From: Methylobacter sp.
GTDB taxonomy: Bacteria > Pseudomonadota > Gammaproteobacteria > Methylococcales > Methylomonadaceae
Assembly (NCBI GenBank): GCA_026399025.1
Contig: JAPLRU010000090.1
Coordinates: forward strand, 1 to 46,880
DNA length: 46,880 nucleotides
Direction of reading: 5' to 3'
Shown piece after piece: positions 1 through 7,773 of the stretch; position 1 is the stretch's first letter, and each line of letters starts with the position of its first letter. The position numbers and the translations under genes were made by a program. Below the pieces are notes generated by a model. It saw nothing but the letters and a program-made list of their open reading frames with translations, was not told the DNA's origin and did no database searches.

Positions 1-88
1 AGTTTAAAACAGCCTTTAGGTGGGTATTCCCCTGCATACCTATCGTGACAAAGCTAGTATAGAGTCCACAGCTACTAGAGTGACATTT

Positions 89-286
89 GCTCCTTCTCCC
101 TCAGGGACAAATCCGCCGGGAGCGGATTTGCACTCGCCCGTAGGGTGCTGGACAGGATAGTCCGGCATGATTAGGTTGGGATGAGGGGATATAAATAAGC
201 ATTTTCCTTATTTTTGATCCCCCTCACCCAACCCTCTCCCGCTGGAGAGGGCTTTATTACGTCGCTTTATCAACTGAGGTATCTAT
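89..286 (+). repeat. Family A palindromic repeat, copy 1
   Basis: Dispersed repeat of about 200 bp. It holds a perfect 9-bp hairpin (CAAATCCGC with GCGGATTTG), an AAATAAG...CTTATTT hairpin and a CCCTCTCCCGCTGGAGAGGG palindrome. A near-identical inverted copy lies at 17709-17952 and a shorter direct copy at 22046-22175. The rest of positions 1-395 shows no convincing gene. The mobilising enzyme is not in the window. Confidence 0.85.
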
Positions 287-395
287 ATTTGTTTCGATCT
301 GAGTATTAGGTTTGGCGTTATAGCATACTTGAATCCAGGGTCGAACGGTCAGCAAACTGCCTTTGAATTGCTAAAGCTGTTCCAATAACTAATTA

Positions 396-1736
396 TTAGG
401 CACCCAACTGATAGGGTAACTTGGCCTCAACGTAATCGCTCACGAACGGCGAAAAAATAAGACCGTTATTTCTTAGTAAGCTGTTTACGGTTGTTTGGCT
501 TACCTGAAAATGTTCTGTTGCATCTTCAATAGCGGATTCCGAATAGTCATGTTGTAAAAAATCTTGCAAGGCCTCGACCGGGCAAAGAAATTCGGCGGCA
601 AACGCGCGTTGATATTTTTGCCGCGAGGTGGACAGATCTGTACTGGTCAGCCATTTGCCATCAGCACTTCCTGTTAAGATGTAATCGCCGAGCAGGCGCG
701 CCAATTCAAAGCGCTTCGCCAGCGGGTGCGTTTTGCGGGGTACGAATTTGAATTGTTTGTTGTTCTTAGGAATGGCTATGGCTGCGCTGTTGCGTGCGGC
801 GGGCTTCCAGTCTTCTACGGCGGAGGCTGACAAACCCAATAAATCATAAAGTTGCTGGTTGTTTATCACTCCATCCCGTTTACTTAGCGAGTTGCGCAAT
901 TCGCGCGCAACAGCGATGGCACGTTGCCAAGGTTCGCCTCTTGTGGATTGAGCCCTTTGTAGCGATGGTACGCTTGGTATCCCGGTCAGGCCGGGACTCT
1001 CGATAATGTCCTCAATGGCATTAAGTGGTGATTCGCCGCCGGCTCTGCCATATATCGGCGCGAGTTCGGTGAGTGTTGCGGCCCCCATCCGTTGTTCTAG
1101 CGCTTGTGCCTTGCTCATCAGTGCATCAGGACACTCATCCGGATCGAAACCTAGCTCGGCTTCAAGACGGCGGTAATTCAAACTTTGCGGCTCGGCACGC
1201 TCTTCCTGTATCAACTGCCAGAGATTCCACAGGTCGGTATTTCGGCAGCTAACTGCGTCGAGGCGGTTCAGTACTGACGTAATAAAATATTCCAAGCTAC
1301 GCTGAAAGTCGGTTAATTTGATGGAGGCCGAAGTATTCAGCCCGTTTAGATATCTGACGGATTGTTGGGGCGTTGCGTTTGACGGAGTCGCCCAAATTTG
1401 CATAACTTCGCAGTCCGATGCAAACAGGGTCTTAGGCCAGACAAAGCCGTGATTAGCGGCGCCCATTTCATGCGCCATGCGCCAATCGATAGACGGGGTA
1501 ACATTATGAGCGGGCAAAGGCTCATAATTCAGCCGCCACCAGGAAGATGCCAACCACATCGCAAGAGGGTAAGCCGATACCAGAACGGAATCCCGAATTG
1601 TCTTAGCCCAGATGTCTTCATTTTGCATCAGGTTAACGTCGCCAATATGCAACGCTAAATTGGCCATGGTGTGGAAGATTTCCGGCTTATCGTGTCCGGC
1701 CGCTGTCCAGTCGTGGCTAAGCTTAAAGGCGGTCAT
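396..1736 (-). CDS. ImmA/IrrE-like protein with degenerate zinc motif
   Basis: A 446-residue protein. The C-terminal third resembles the ImmA/IrrE metallopeptidase fold: a helix with RFELARLLGDYI near residue 342, then QRAFAAEFLCP, then a small helical segment ending in LLRNNGLI. In active family members the first helix carries HExxH; here the aligned stretch is RLLGD (residues 347-351), so the zinc ligands are missing and proteolysis is unlikely. The N-terminal 300 residues are not recognised. It follows the small gene at 1737-2162 with its ATG directly after that gene's stop codon, so the two are translationally coupled. Such proteins often accompany toxin, phage or stress modules; any antitoxin or regulator role here is inference. 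The alignment was judged by eye. Confidence 0.65.
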   Translation of the reverse strand: MTAFKLSHDWTAAGHDKPEIFHTMANLALHIGDVNLMQNEDIWAKTIRDSVLVSAYPLAMWLASSWWRLNYEPLPAHNVTPSIDWRMAHEMGAANHGFVWPKTLFASDCEVMQIWATPSNATPQQSVRYLNGLNTSASIKLTDFQRSLEYFITSVLNRLDAVSCRNTDLWNLWQLIQEERAEPQSLNYRRLEAELGFDPDECPDALMSKAQALEQRMGAATLTELAPIYGRAGGESPLNAIEDIIESPGLTGIPSVPSLQRAQSTRGEPWQRAIAVARELRNSLSKRDGVINNQQLYDLLGLSASAVEDWKPAARNSAAIAIPKNNKQFKFVPRKTHPLAKRFELARLLGDYILTGSADGKWLTSTDLSTSRQKYQRAFAAEFLCPVEALQDFLQHDYSESAIEDATEHFQVSQTTVNSLLRNNGLIFSPFVSDYVEAKLPYQLGA

Positions 1737-2162
1737 TTAGAGTTTCCATAACTTGGTTATCTCGGCTGCAAGAGGATCTGATTCAGGCATCGGGTAGCCG
1801 TGATAAATGCCGGTTTCCGGGTTCTCAAGTTGAGCTTCCAGCGCAACACCTTTTTGGGTGACAGACCAAATATTTTGAGGCCACTCTCCATTACAACGCT
1901 CACTGATAAGTCCTTGACGCAATCCGGATTGGAGATGTTCCAAAGCAATTTTTTTTGAAAATATTTTGACGGTATCGCACAGGGATTTTCCGGGACGTGG
2001 GCCGCTTGGAGGCGTAAGGCCAAAATCGCCTGGGTTCATTTTGTGTTCCGGATTACCGCCATAGCTAACTTTCTTTGCAAGTTCTGAACAATGTTGCAAT
2101 TCGACAGCGGTCAGCTTTTTGATTTTTCGCTTGTGATTGAACTGTTGGTATCTTTTCTTCAT
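1737..2162 (-). CDS. Small basic protein of unknown function, partner of the ImmA-like gene
   Basis: A 141-residue soluble protein with a lysine/arginine-rich N-terminus (MKKRYQQFNHKRKIKK). It has a distinctive central motif, KMNPGDFGLTPPSGPRPGK (residues about 41-59), and a C-terminal GIYHGYPMPESDPLA segment. No signal peptide, membrane segment or known catalytic motif was recognised. A GAGTGG ribosome-binding-like stretch sits just before the ATG. It is the first gene of a two-gene unit: its TAA stop is followed at once by the ATG of the ImmA-like gene. The small basic first gene plus larger second gene resembles toxin-antitoxin or similar modules, but nothing in the sequence proves this. 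Function is unknown. Confidence 0.6.
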   Translation of the reverse strand: MKKRYQQFNHKRKIKKLTAVELQHCSELAKKVSYGGNPEHKMNPGDFGLTPPSGPRPGKSLCDTVKIFSKKIALEHLQSGLRQGLISERCNGEWPQNIWSVTQKGVALEAQLENPETGIYHGYPMPESDPLAAEITKLWKL

Positions 2163-2329
2163 TTTTCCACTCGAACATGCTCATGCAGAAAATGTAGAAA
2201 TCTGTAAGCGATCATTTTTAAATTTTGAAACAGTTTTAAAGAGTTAGTCTATACCAGACATTCGTTGTAGACAAAAACGGCTTCCAAAGCCAACGTCAAG
2301 AGATGCAAGGAAAGCGATCTTGCAATCGC

Positions 2330-3685
2330 TTAACGCTGCTTGCGTTTACGCCAGATATAAAACCCCGTGCCCATTAACAGCAACGGTATGATCAGCAAAA
2401 AGCCAAAGCCGATCACGGCAACGCCGACTTGGCTTAATTGCAGGCTTTTATCGGTCGCGATTTTGGCCGGGATGTTGATGAAGCGGTCGTCATGAATCAA
2501 CCAAGTGATCATTCTTAAACCCATGTCCAAGTTGCCGACATTGCCAAGATAGGCGTTGGACAGGAAATCGCCGTCGCCGACTACCACAATGCGCTGTTCT
2601 TGAGCCTGTCCTGAGCGTGTCGAAGGACGGGTTAAGGCATAAGCAAAGGTCAACGGGCCTTGTTTTTCCTCACCATCGGCATCAAACAGGATTTTTCCGG
2701 CTATCGGGCCGGTTTCGGTCCATGATTTGGCGGCGCTTTTCAGTAACTCCACGGCTTGGAAATCCGTTTCTTCGCTGATTTCCAGCGCAGCGCTAAGCGG
2801 ATAAAGGCTGATGGTCTGCAAGCCTTGGGTGATCGGATGCGCAGGATATTCGCCGGCAAGGACGAAGCTGGGGTCGTTGATGCCGTATAGTTTGGAACTG
2901 CTGTCCACCAAAGTTCCCGGCAGTTGGCGCAAGCCGAGGACTTGCTCCAACGGCTCCAACTGCCGGTTGTCCGGATCGGTCAGTAATAGCAGGTTGCCGC
3001 CTTGCCGGATATAGTTTTTGATCAGTTCGATTTCGCCCGACAATAAGGGCACGGCGGGAGCGCTCAGCACCAGCAGCGCGGAATTATCGGGAATGGCCGG
3101 CAGCGTCGCCGGATTGACGCTTTGAGCTTTGATTTTGCGACGATCCAGTTCCTTGCCGAATTGGCCTAAATCGAAATTGGCGATGCCGTCCGGGGCGCGT
3201 TCGCCGTGACCGCTTAAGAAAGTGACCCAGCGCTGGTCGGCGTTGGCCAGTTGCAGCAGGGCATTGGTCAGCGAGGATTCGTCGATAAAATTCAGTTTTT
3301 CAGTGCGGCCCTGGTATTCGACAATAACGGCGCCGGTCGGGTCTATATTCAGTTCGTGGACTTTTTCCGGTTGAGAATCGGGGTCGATAAAAGTCAGCGT
3401 CAGCTCGGTTTTATGGCGTTTATAGCGGGCCACCAATTGGGCAATCTGGCTTCTTAAGGACGGGTCTTTTTTAATATAGGCGGTGAGCCGGATTTTATCG
3501 GGCAACGATGCCAGTAGTTTTTGCGAGGCTTGGGACAAGCTGTTACCGGCATTGGCGGTGATGTCGGTTTGGATAGGATAACGGGTGCTTAGCCATGCCA
3601 AGCTGCCGAGCACACCTAATAACGCCAGGGTGATGAGCCCGTTTTTTAAGCGAATTTGCCGATGTTTATGCGGGGATATTTTCAT
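2330..3685 (-). CDS. GldG-like auxiliary protein of an ABC exporter
   Basis: A 451-residue protein with one N-terminal transmembrane helix (about residues 17-33), a large extracytoplasmic domain, and a C-terminal helix (about 418-440) followed by a basic tail (YIWRKRKQR). This is the layout of GldG / ABC-type uncharacterised transport proteins; LVLSAPAVPLL and GGNLLLLTDPDNRQ fit the domain. Its ATG overlaps the TGA of the permease gene by 4 bp. Together with the permease and ATPase it makes a GldAFG-type set. In Bacteroidetes that set serves gliding; in proteobacteria the substrate is unknown, and gliding should not be assumed here. Confidence 0.8.
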   Translation of the reverse strand: MKISPHKHRQIRLKNGLITLALLGVLGSLAWLSTRYPIQTDITANAGNSLSQASQKLLASLPDKIRLTAYIKKDPSLRSQIAQLVARYKRHKTELTLTFIDPDSQPEKVHELNIDPTGAVIVEYQGRTEKLNFIDESSLTNALLQLANADQRWVTFLSGHGERAPDGIANFDLGQFGKELDRRKIKAQSVNPATLPAIPDNSALLVLSAPAVPLLSGEIELIKNYIRQGGNLLLLTDPDNRQLEPLEQVLGLRQLPGTLVDSSSKLYGINDPSFVLAGEYPAHPITQGLQTISLYPLSAALEISEETDFQAVELLKSAAKSWTETGPIAGKILFDADGEEKQGPLTFAYALTRPSTRSGQAQEQRIVVVGDGDFLSNAYLGNVGNLDMGLRMITWLIHDDRFINIPAKIATDKSLQLSQVGVAVIGFGFLLIIPLLLMGTGFYIWRKRKQR

Positions 3686-4434
3686 TTTTGCAAGCGGTCG
3701 TTGTCCAGGCTGCGGATGCTGAGCACGATGAAGGTGGTGATAAACAATACAAAATAACCGACATCGACCGAGCCGATCAGGCCGCTTTGAATGCTCTGGA
3801 AATGTCTGAGCATCGACAGGTATTCGAATAATTCGCTACGTTGATCACTGCTGCCGTTAGACCAGTCCAAAATCCACAACAGCAGTAAAAAGCCGAAAGT
3901 ACCCATCGCGGCAACGGTAGGGTGTCCCGCGATACAGGACATGAACAGGCCGACTGCGCTAAAAGCGGTAACCAGCAGCAACAAGCCTAAAATATTGGCG
4001 AATAACTTGCCCAAATCCAGTTCGCCGCCGCTGAGCAAGGATAAGGGCATCAGGGTGATCAAGGCGATTATCAGCAGCATCAGTCCGAGTATGCCTAAAT
4101 ATTTGCCGAGAATAATGTCGATAGTGGACACGGGCGCCGACAGCAACAGGGACAAGGTTTTGTTGCGGCGTTCTTCGCAAATCAAGCGCATGGTTAATAA
4201 CGGCGTGACCAGCAACAGGATAATGCCCGCGTTGCCGAATAAAGGCGGCACGATAATGTCGGTTAAACCGGGCGCGCCTTCAATCGAAGCCAGCTTGGGC
4301 TGGAGTGTGGTGAACGCTTCAACCTGGGTTAAAAACAAAAACGCCAGAATGAATTGCAGGATGGCTAATATCGTCCAGGCCATCGGCGATAAGAACAGGG
4401 TTTTGAATTCGCGGGAGGCGATGGCTAAAATCAT
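3682..4434 (-). CDS. ABC-2 type permease (GldF-like)
   Basis: A 250-residue integral membrane protein with about six hydrophobic segments. It starts MILAIASREFKTLFLSPMAWT, typical of ABC-2 permeases of the GldF/NosY type, and contains the conserved EERRNKTLSLLLSAP loop. It would pair with the ATPase at 4595-5524 and the GldG-like protein at 2330-3685. It is separated from the ATPase by 160 bp holding a perfect 29-bp inverted repeat, unusual within an otherwise compact operon. No strong ribosome-binding site is seen before the ATG. Substrate unknown. Confidence 0.85.
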   Translation of the reverse strand: MILAIASREFKTLFLSPMAWTILAILQFILAFLFLTQVEAFTTLQPKLASIEGAPGLTDIIVPPLFGNAGIILLLVTPLLTMRLICEERRNKTLSLLLSAPVSTIDIILGKYLGILGLMLLIIALITLMPLSLLSGGELDLGKLFANILGLLLLVTAFSAVGLFMSCIAGHPTVAAMGTFGFLLLLWILDWSNGSSDQRSELFEYLSMLRHFQSIQSGLIGSVDVGYFVLFITTFIVLSIRSLDNDRLQK

Positions 4435-4476
4435 GGCGACTGGTCAAGTGAGTCCATAAAAATCGGTTAAAAAATA

Positions 4477-4542
4477 TCACCACGAAGACACGAAGGGACA
4501 CGAAGTTTTATTTCTTCGTGTCCCTTCGTGTCTTCGTGGTGA
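4477..4542. repeat. Perfect 29-bp inverted repeat (family B core)
   Basis: Arms 4477-4505 and 4514-4542 are exact reverse complements around an 8-nt loop. The arms start TCACCACGAAG and end CTTCGTGGTGA, as in the larger elements near 12.0, 15.2, 24.2 and 43.9 kb. It lies between the ATPase and permease genes of the same operon. A transcript running through would form a very stable hairpin. Confidence 0.95.
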
Positions 4543-4594
4543 ATAAGTTTTTTTATAATGTCATCTACGAGCAATGAACGCTTATAAAACATGC

Positions 4595-5524
4595 TCATAA
4601 CTCGCGATGCTCTTGAGTTAAGCTGATGAAAATATCTTCCATCGATCTTTTTACCGGCGTCAGTTCCAGCAGGCCCCAGCCTGCGTTAATGATGCGCTCG
4701 GCGATTTGCTCGGTCGGATTGGCGGTTACGCTGTGGTGAATTTTGATCCGGTTTTCTGAAATATTTTCGATAGAACTGACGCCGGCAATGGTCATCAGGC
4801 TGTCGACGTCAGGCGCTAAGCGGGTGGCGACTTGCAAGGTGCCGGTATCCATTTGCCGGTTCAGTCCGGCGATGGTTTCGTTCAGAATCAGCCGGCCTTG
4901 ATGGATGATTTGCACATGCGAGCAGGATTCCTGCACTTCGGTCAGGATATGGGTGGACAAAATGACGCCGTGATCCTGGCCCAATTCCCGTATTAAGGCG
5001 CGGATTTCGCGGATTTGAATGGGATCAAGGCCGACCGTCGGTTCATCGAGTACGATGACTTCAGGATTGTGCAGGATGGCTTGGGCAATGCCGACCCGCT
5101 GCTGAAAGCCCTTGGACAGATTGGCGATCAGCCGGTCGGCAACGTCGGTTAAACCGCAACGTTGTTTGGTCCGGTCGATAGCCTTAGTGGCGGCGCTTTT
5201 GGCGACGCCGTGCAGTTGGGCGCAATAAAGCAGGAATTCTTGTACGCTGAGTTCTTTGTATAACGGCGGCGTATCGGGCAAATAACCCAGATTCCGTTTG
5301 GCGGCTTTGGGCCGATCCAGTAAATCGAAACCGTTGATGTTAATCCGCCCGGCGCTGGGCGCGAGATTGCCGCACAGCATCTGCATGGTGGTGGTTTTAC
5401 CGGCGCCGTTGGCGCCTAAAAAACCGAGCACTTCGCCTTTGGTCAAGGTAAAACTGACATCGTTAACCGCGCAATGTTGGCCGTAATAGCGGGTCAGGTG
5501 TTCGGCTTCGATAAGGGGAGTCAT
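4595..5524 (-). CDS. ABC transporter ATP-binding protein (GldA-like)
   Basis: A 309-residue ATPase. Visible motifs are Walker A GANGAGKTT (about residues 37-45), the signature LSKGFQQRVGIAQA, Walker B VIVLDEPTVGLDP, and a switch histidine in ILSTHIL. The C-terminal 90 residues form the extra domain common in GldA/CcmA/NatA-type exporter ATPases and end in SMEDIFISLTQEHREL. Its start lies 8 bp after the hflD stop, so it is co-transcribed with hflD. It is the energising subunit for the permease and GldG-like protein downstream. Confidence 0.92.
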   Translation of the reverse strand: MTPLIEAEHLTRYYGQHCAVNDVSFTLTKGEVLGFLGANGAGKTTTMQMLCGNLAPSAGRININGFDLLDRPKAAKRNLGYLPDTPPLYKELSVQEFLLYCAQLHGVAKSAATKAIDRTKQRCGLTDVADRLIANLSKGFQQRVGIAQAILHNPEVIVLDEPTVGLDPIQIREIRALIRELGQDHGVILSTHILTEVQESCSHVQIIHQGRLILNETIAGLNRQMDTGTLQVATRLAPDVDSLMTIAGVSSIENISENRIKIHHSVTANPTEQIAERIINAGWGLLELTPVKRSMEDIFISLTQEHREL

Positions 5525-5532
5525 GCCGATGG

Positions 5533-6156
5533 TTAAAGCTTTTGCAGCAGGATTTGCAATTCGGCCTGAATTTTTTTACGGTAAAACAAAAACTTCCAAC
5601 GGGTGCCGCCGCAACGCCGCCAAAGAATGGCGGAGCGTATTCCGGCCAGCAGACAGGCGCGGATTTTATTGACGATGTCGGGGCGGGATAAGAATTCCTG
5701 TTCGCCGTTGACCATGATTCTCGGTTGCAGGGTGCTGATAGTCGAGTGATAAATGTCGCCGAGATTGGCCAATACATTCTCATGCAAGAGACCGAAATGC
5801 TCCGATTGCGCTTGGGCGCGTTCGATGCCCGCGAAAATGGTTTTCAGCATGGCCGGTTGCTTGGACAGTTGACCTTCCAGAAAAACCAGCGAAGCGGCAT
5901 AGCGCGCCTGTTCGGGATTGGCGATTTTGAGGCCGCCCATTTGCTCGCTGAGCTGTTCAAGTCCCAGTTTTAGGCCGGACAAGCCGCCGTAAACATGGGC
6001 CGCGCCCTGCTCGTCGCTAATAAAGAGGCTGGCAATGCCGGCCTCAAGCGCATTTGAGTCGGCGCTGCCGGTGGTTGCGAGTTGTTGAACCAGCGCCACT
6101 GCTTGAGCAATGCCGGCGAGCGCGATAGTTTGGTTGGTGATGGTATTTAACGACAT
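5533..6156 (-). CDS. hflD: HflD homologue
   Basis: A 207-residue, mostly helical protein matching the HflD (YcfC) family in length and sequence; it starts MSLNTITNQTIALAGIAQAV and has the conserved GLSGLKLGLEQL region. In E. coli HflD is a membrane-associated protein that lowers lysogenisation by binding phage lambda CII; its host role is unclear. There it lies between mnmA and purB. Here it is instead 2 bp after an EAL-HDOD gene and 8 bp before the ABC exporter genes. Confidence 0.88.
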   Translation of the reverse strand: MSLNTITNQTIALAGIAQAVALVQQLATTGSADSNALEAGIASLFISDEQGAAHVYGGLSGLKLGLEQLSEQMGGLKIANPEQARYAASLVFLEGQLSKQPAMLKTIFAGIERAQAQSEHFGLLHENVLANLGDIYHSTISTLQPRIMVNGEQEFLSRPDIVNKIRACLLAGIRSAILWRRCGGTRWKFLFYRKKIQAELQILLQKL

Positions 6157-6158
6157 AA

Positions 6159-7358
6159 TTAATTGATATTGCCCATAACGTCTTTTGCCCAGCTTATACT
6201 TTTTATATAAGTATCGCCAATAATGGATTGATCGATATTCTTAAACGATATTGATGAAATATCCCAATGCTCATAACTCATAACACATTTAAGCGCTTCG
6301 CCGCCCAGCCCTTGTTGGTGCAAAATCGCGGACACGATATCATCGGCCAAGGGCAAGTGGCTGAGCGCTTCTTCCAACGGAATGTCCAGCAACGTGTCCA
6401 GGTTGGACAAAATACCGATCAGGAAAAAATTGTCCGATTTGTCGCCGCTCAGGTTGGCCAGTTCTTCGCACATTTTTCCGCGAATCAAGGCGTTTTGCAT
6501 GACCGCTTCCGGTTTGTTGGATAAGGAGGCCAGCGTTAATATATTGATCCAGCGCTTTATTTCTTTCAAGCCCAGATAAGAAATAGCATGACTAATGGAC
6601 GAGATCTTATTGGGCAGCGAGAAAAACGCCGAATTGATATAGTGCAGCAATTTATAGCTGAGGCCGACATCCAGGGATATTATTTTAGTCAGGTCTTCAA
6701 ATTCGACATCCGGGTTGTTAACGGTGTTGAGCAATTGAATGGCGGCGCTTTGATTAACACTCAAACGTTTGCCGGACACGATATTCGGTTTGTTGAAAAA
6801 AAAGCCTTGAAAATAATCACAGCCCAATTCGACCAGATATTGATACTCGGCGTAGTTTTCCACTTTTTCCGCGAGTAACTGTACATTATACGGTTTGAGC
6901 CGTTTTATCAGTTCTCGGGTTTTGGACTCGCCCATTTCCAGAATATCCAGCTTGATAATGTCGGCAAATTCGACCAGCGGCATCCATTCATCGGAAAACA
7001 CAAAATCGTCCAGCGCGATGATGTAGCCTAGTTTTGACAGTTCTTTTAAGTTGCCGACAATTCTTGAGTCGATTTCAACATTCTCAAGAACTTCAATAAC
7101 AATCCGATCTTTAGGAAGGTGTAAAGGCGTCTTGTCCAGGATGTTTTGCGTCGTAAAATTAATGAAGGCCTTATGCGGTCCTACTATGGTGTTGAGTCCG
7201 ATTTCTAAAATAGTATCGGTAATAACCTGATTGGTGGCTTGCGTCGCGGCTTCTTTAAAAGCCAGATCAAAATCAGTTCCTCTAAAAAGAAGTTCATAGG
7301 CGTAAATATTCAGCTTCCGGTCAAAAATCTGTTGCCGCCCGATTATAATGTCTGCCAT
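6159..7358 (-). CDS. EAL-HDOD signalling protein
   Basis: A 399-residue two-domain protein of the YuxH/CdgJ type. The N-terminal EAL-like domain (about residues 1-200) begins MADIIIGRQQIFDRKLNIYA. The EAL signature reads ELL; ALDDF and LLAEKVE survive. The C-terminal HDOD domain (about 205-390) includes KLLHYINSAFFSLP and SISHAISYLGLKEIKRW. The altered EAL motif suggests cyclic-di-GMP binding or a scaffold role rather than hydrolysis, as is common in this architecture. It is the first gene of the apparent five-gene operon running to 2330 and is divergent from copZ. Confidence 0.88.
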   Translation of the reverse strand: MADIIIGRQQIFDRKLNIYAYELLFRGTDFDLAFKEAATQATNQVITDTILEIGLNTIVGPHKAFINFTTQNILDKTPLHLPKDRIVIEVLENVEIDSRIVGNLKELSKLGYIIALDDFVFSDEWMPLVEFADIIKLDILEMGESKTRELIKRLKPYNVQLLAEKVENYAEYQYLVELGCDYFQGFFFNKPNIVSGKRLSVNQSAAIQLLNTVNNPDVEFEDLTKIISLDVGLSYKLLHYINSAFFSLPNKISSISHAISYLGLKEIKRWINILTLASLSNKPEAVMQNALIRGKMCEELANLSGDKSDNFFLIGILSNLDTLLDIPLEEALSHLPLADDIVSAILHQQGLGGEALKCVMSYEHWDISSISFKNIDQSIIGDTYIKSISWAKDVMGNIN

Positions 7359-7473
7359 TTTAAGTGCTTGAGGTGTCGGATTTAAAGGATGGTCGATGAG
7401 GGGCGGGGTTTGCCCTGAAAGAGATAAAAGCGTACTGTAACTCCATATATAGCTGAATTTATACCATGATTAT

Positions 7474-7486
7474 CGACTGTCAGTCG
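7474..7486. promoter_or_regulatory. Candidate operator upstream of copZ
   Basis: A perfect palindrome, CGACTGTCAGTCG, lies 56 bp before the copZ ATG, just upstream of a -10-like TATGAT (7490-7495). It sits in the divergent space between the EAL-HDOD gene and copZ. A copper-responsive regulator is possible, but the sequence is not a clear CueR box and no regulator gene lies nearby. Confidence 0.35.
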
Positions 7487-7541
7487 AGTATGATATAAGT
7501 TTCGTTAACAATAATAGCTCTAACAACAAAAGGAGACTGAA

Positions 7542-7757
7542 ATGACTGAATCTGTATCTCTGACCGTTACCGGCATGAAATGTGGCGGTTGCGAAACTAA
7601 TGTAAGCACTAAACTGCAAGCGATCGATGGCGTGTTGTCGGTTCATGCATCAAGCAAGGACAACGAAGTTAAGGTCGAATTCGATGCTGACAAAACCAGC
7701 CTGGGTGTCATTACCGACACTATCACTGACGCGGGTTTTACTGTAGAAACAGCGTAA
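7542..7757 (+). CDS. copZ: Copper chaperone (heavy-metal-associated domain)
   Basis: A 71-residue single HMA domain with the metal-binding motif [10 protein letters not shown] (cysteines near residues 14 and 17) and the usual alternating alpha/beta fold ending [12 protein letters not shown] strong AAAGGAG ribosome-binding site precedes the ATG. It would bind Cu(I) in the cytoplasm and hand it to the P-type ATPase that starts 16 bp downstream. Copper handling matters in methanotrophs because particulate methane monooxygenase needs copper. Confidence 0.93.
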   Translation: MTESVSLTVTGMKCGGCETNVSTKLQAIDGVLSVHASSKDNEVKVEFDADKTSLGVITDTITDAGFTVETA

Positions 7758-7773
7758 CGCCTCAAGGAATTTT

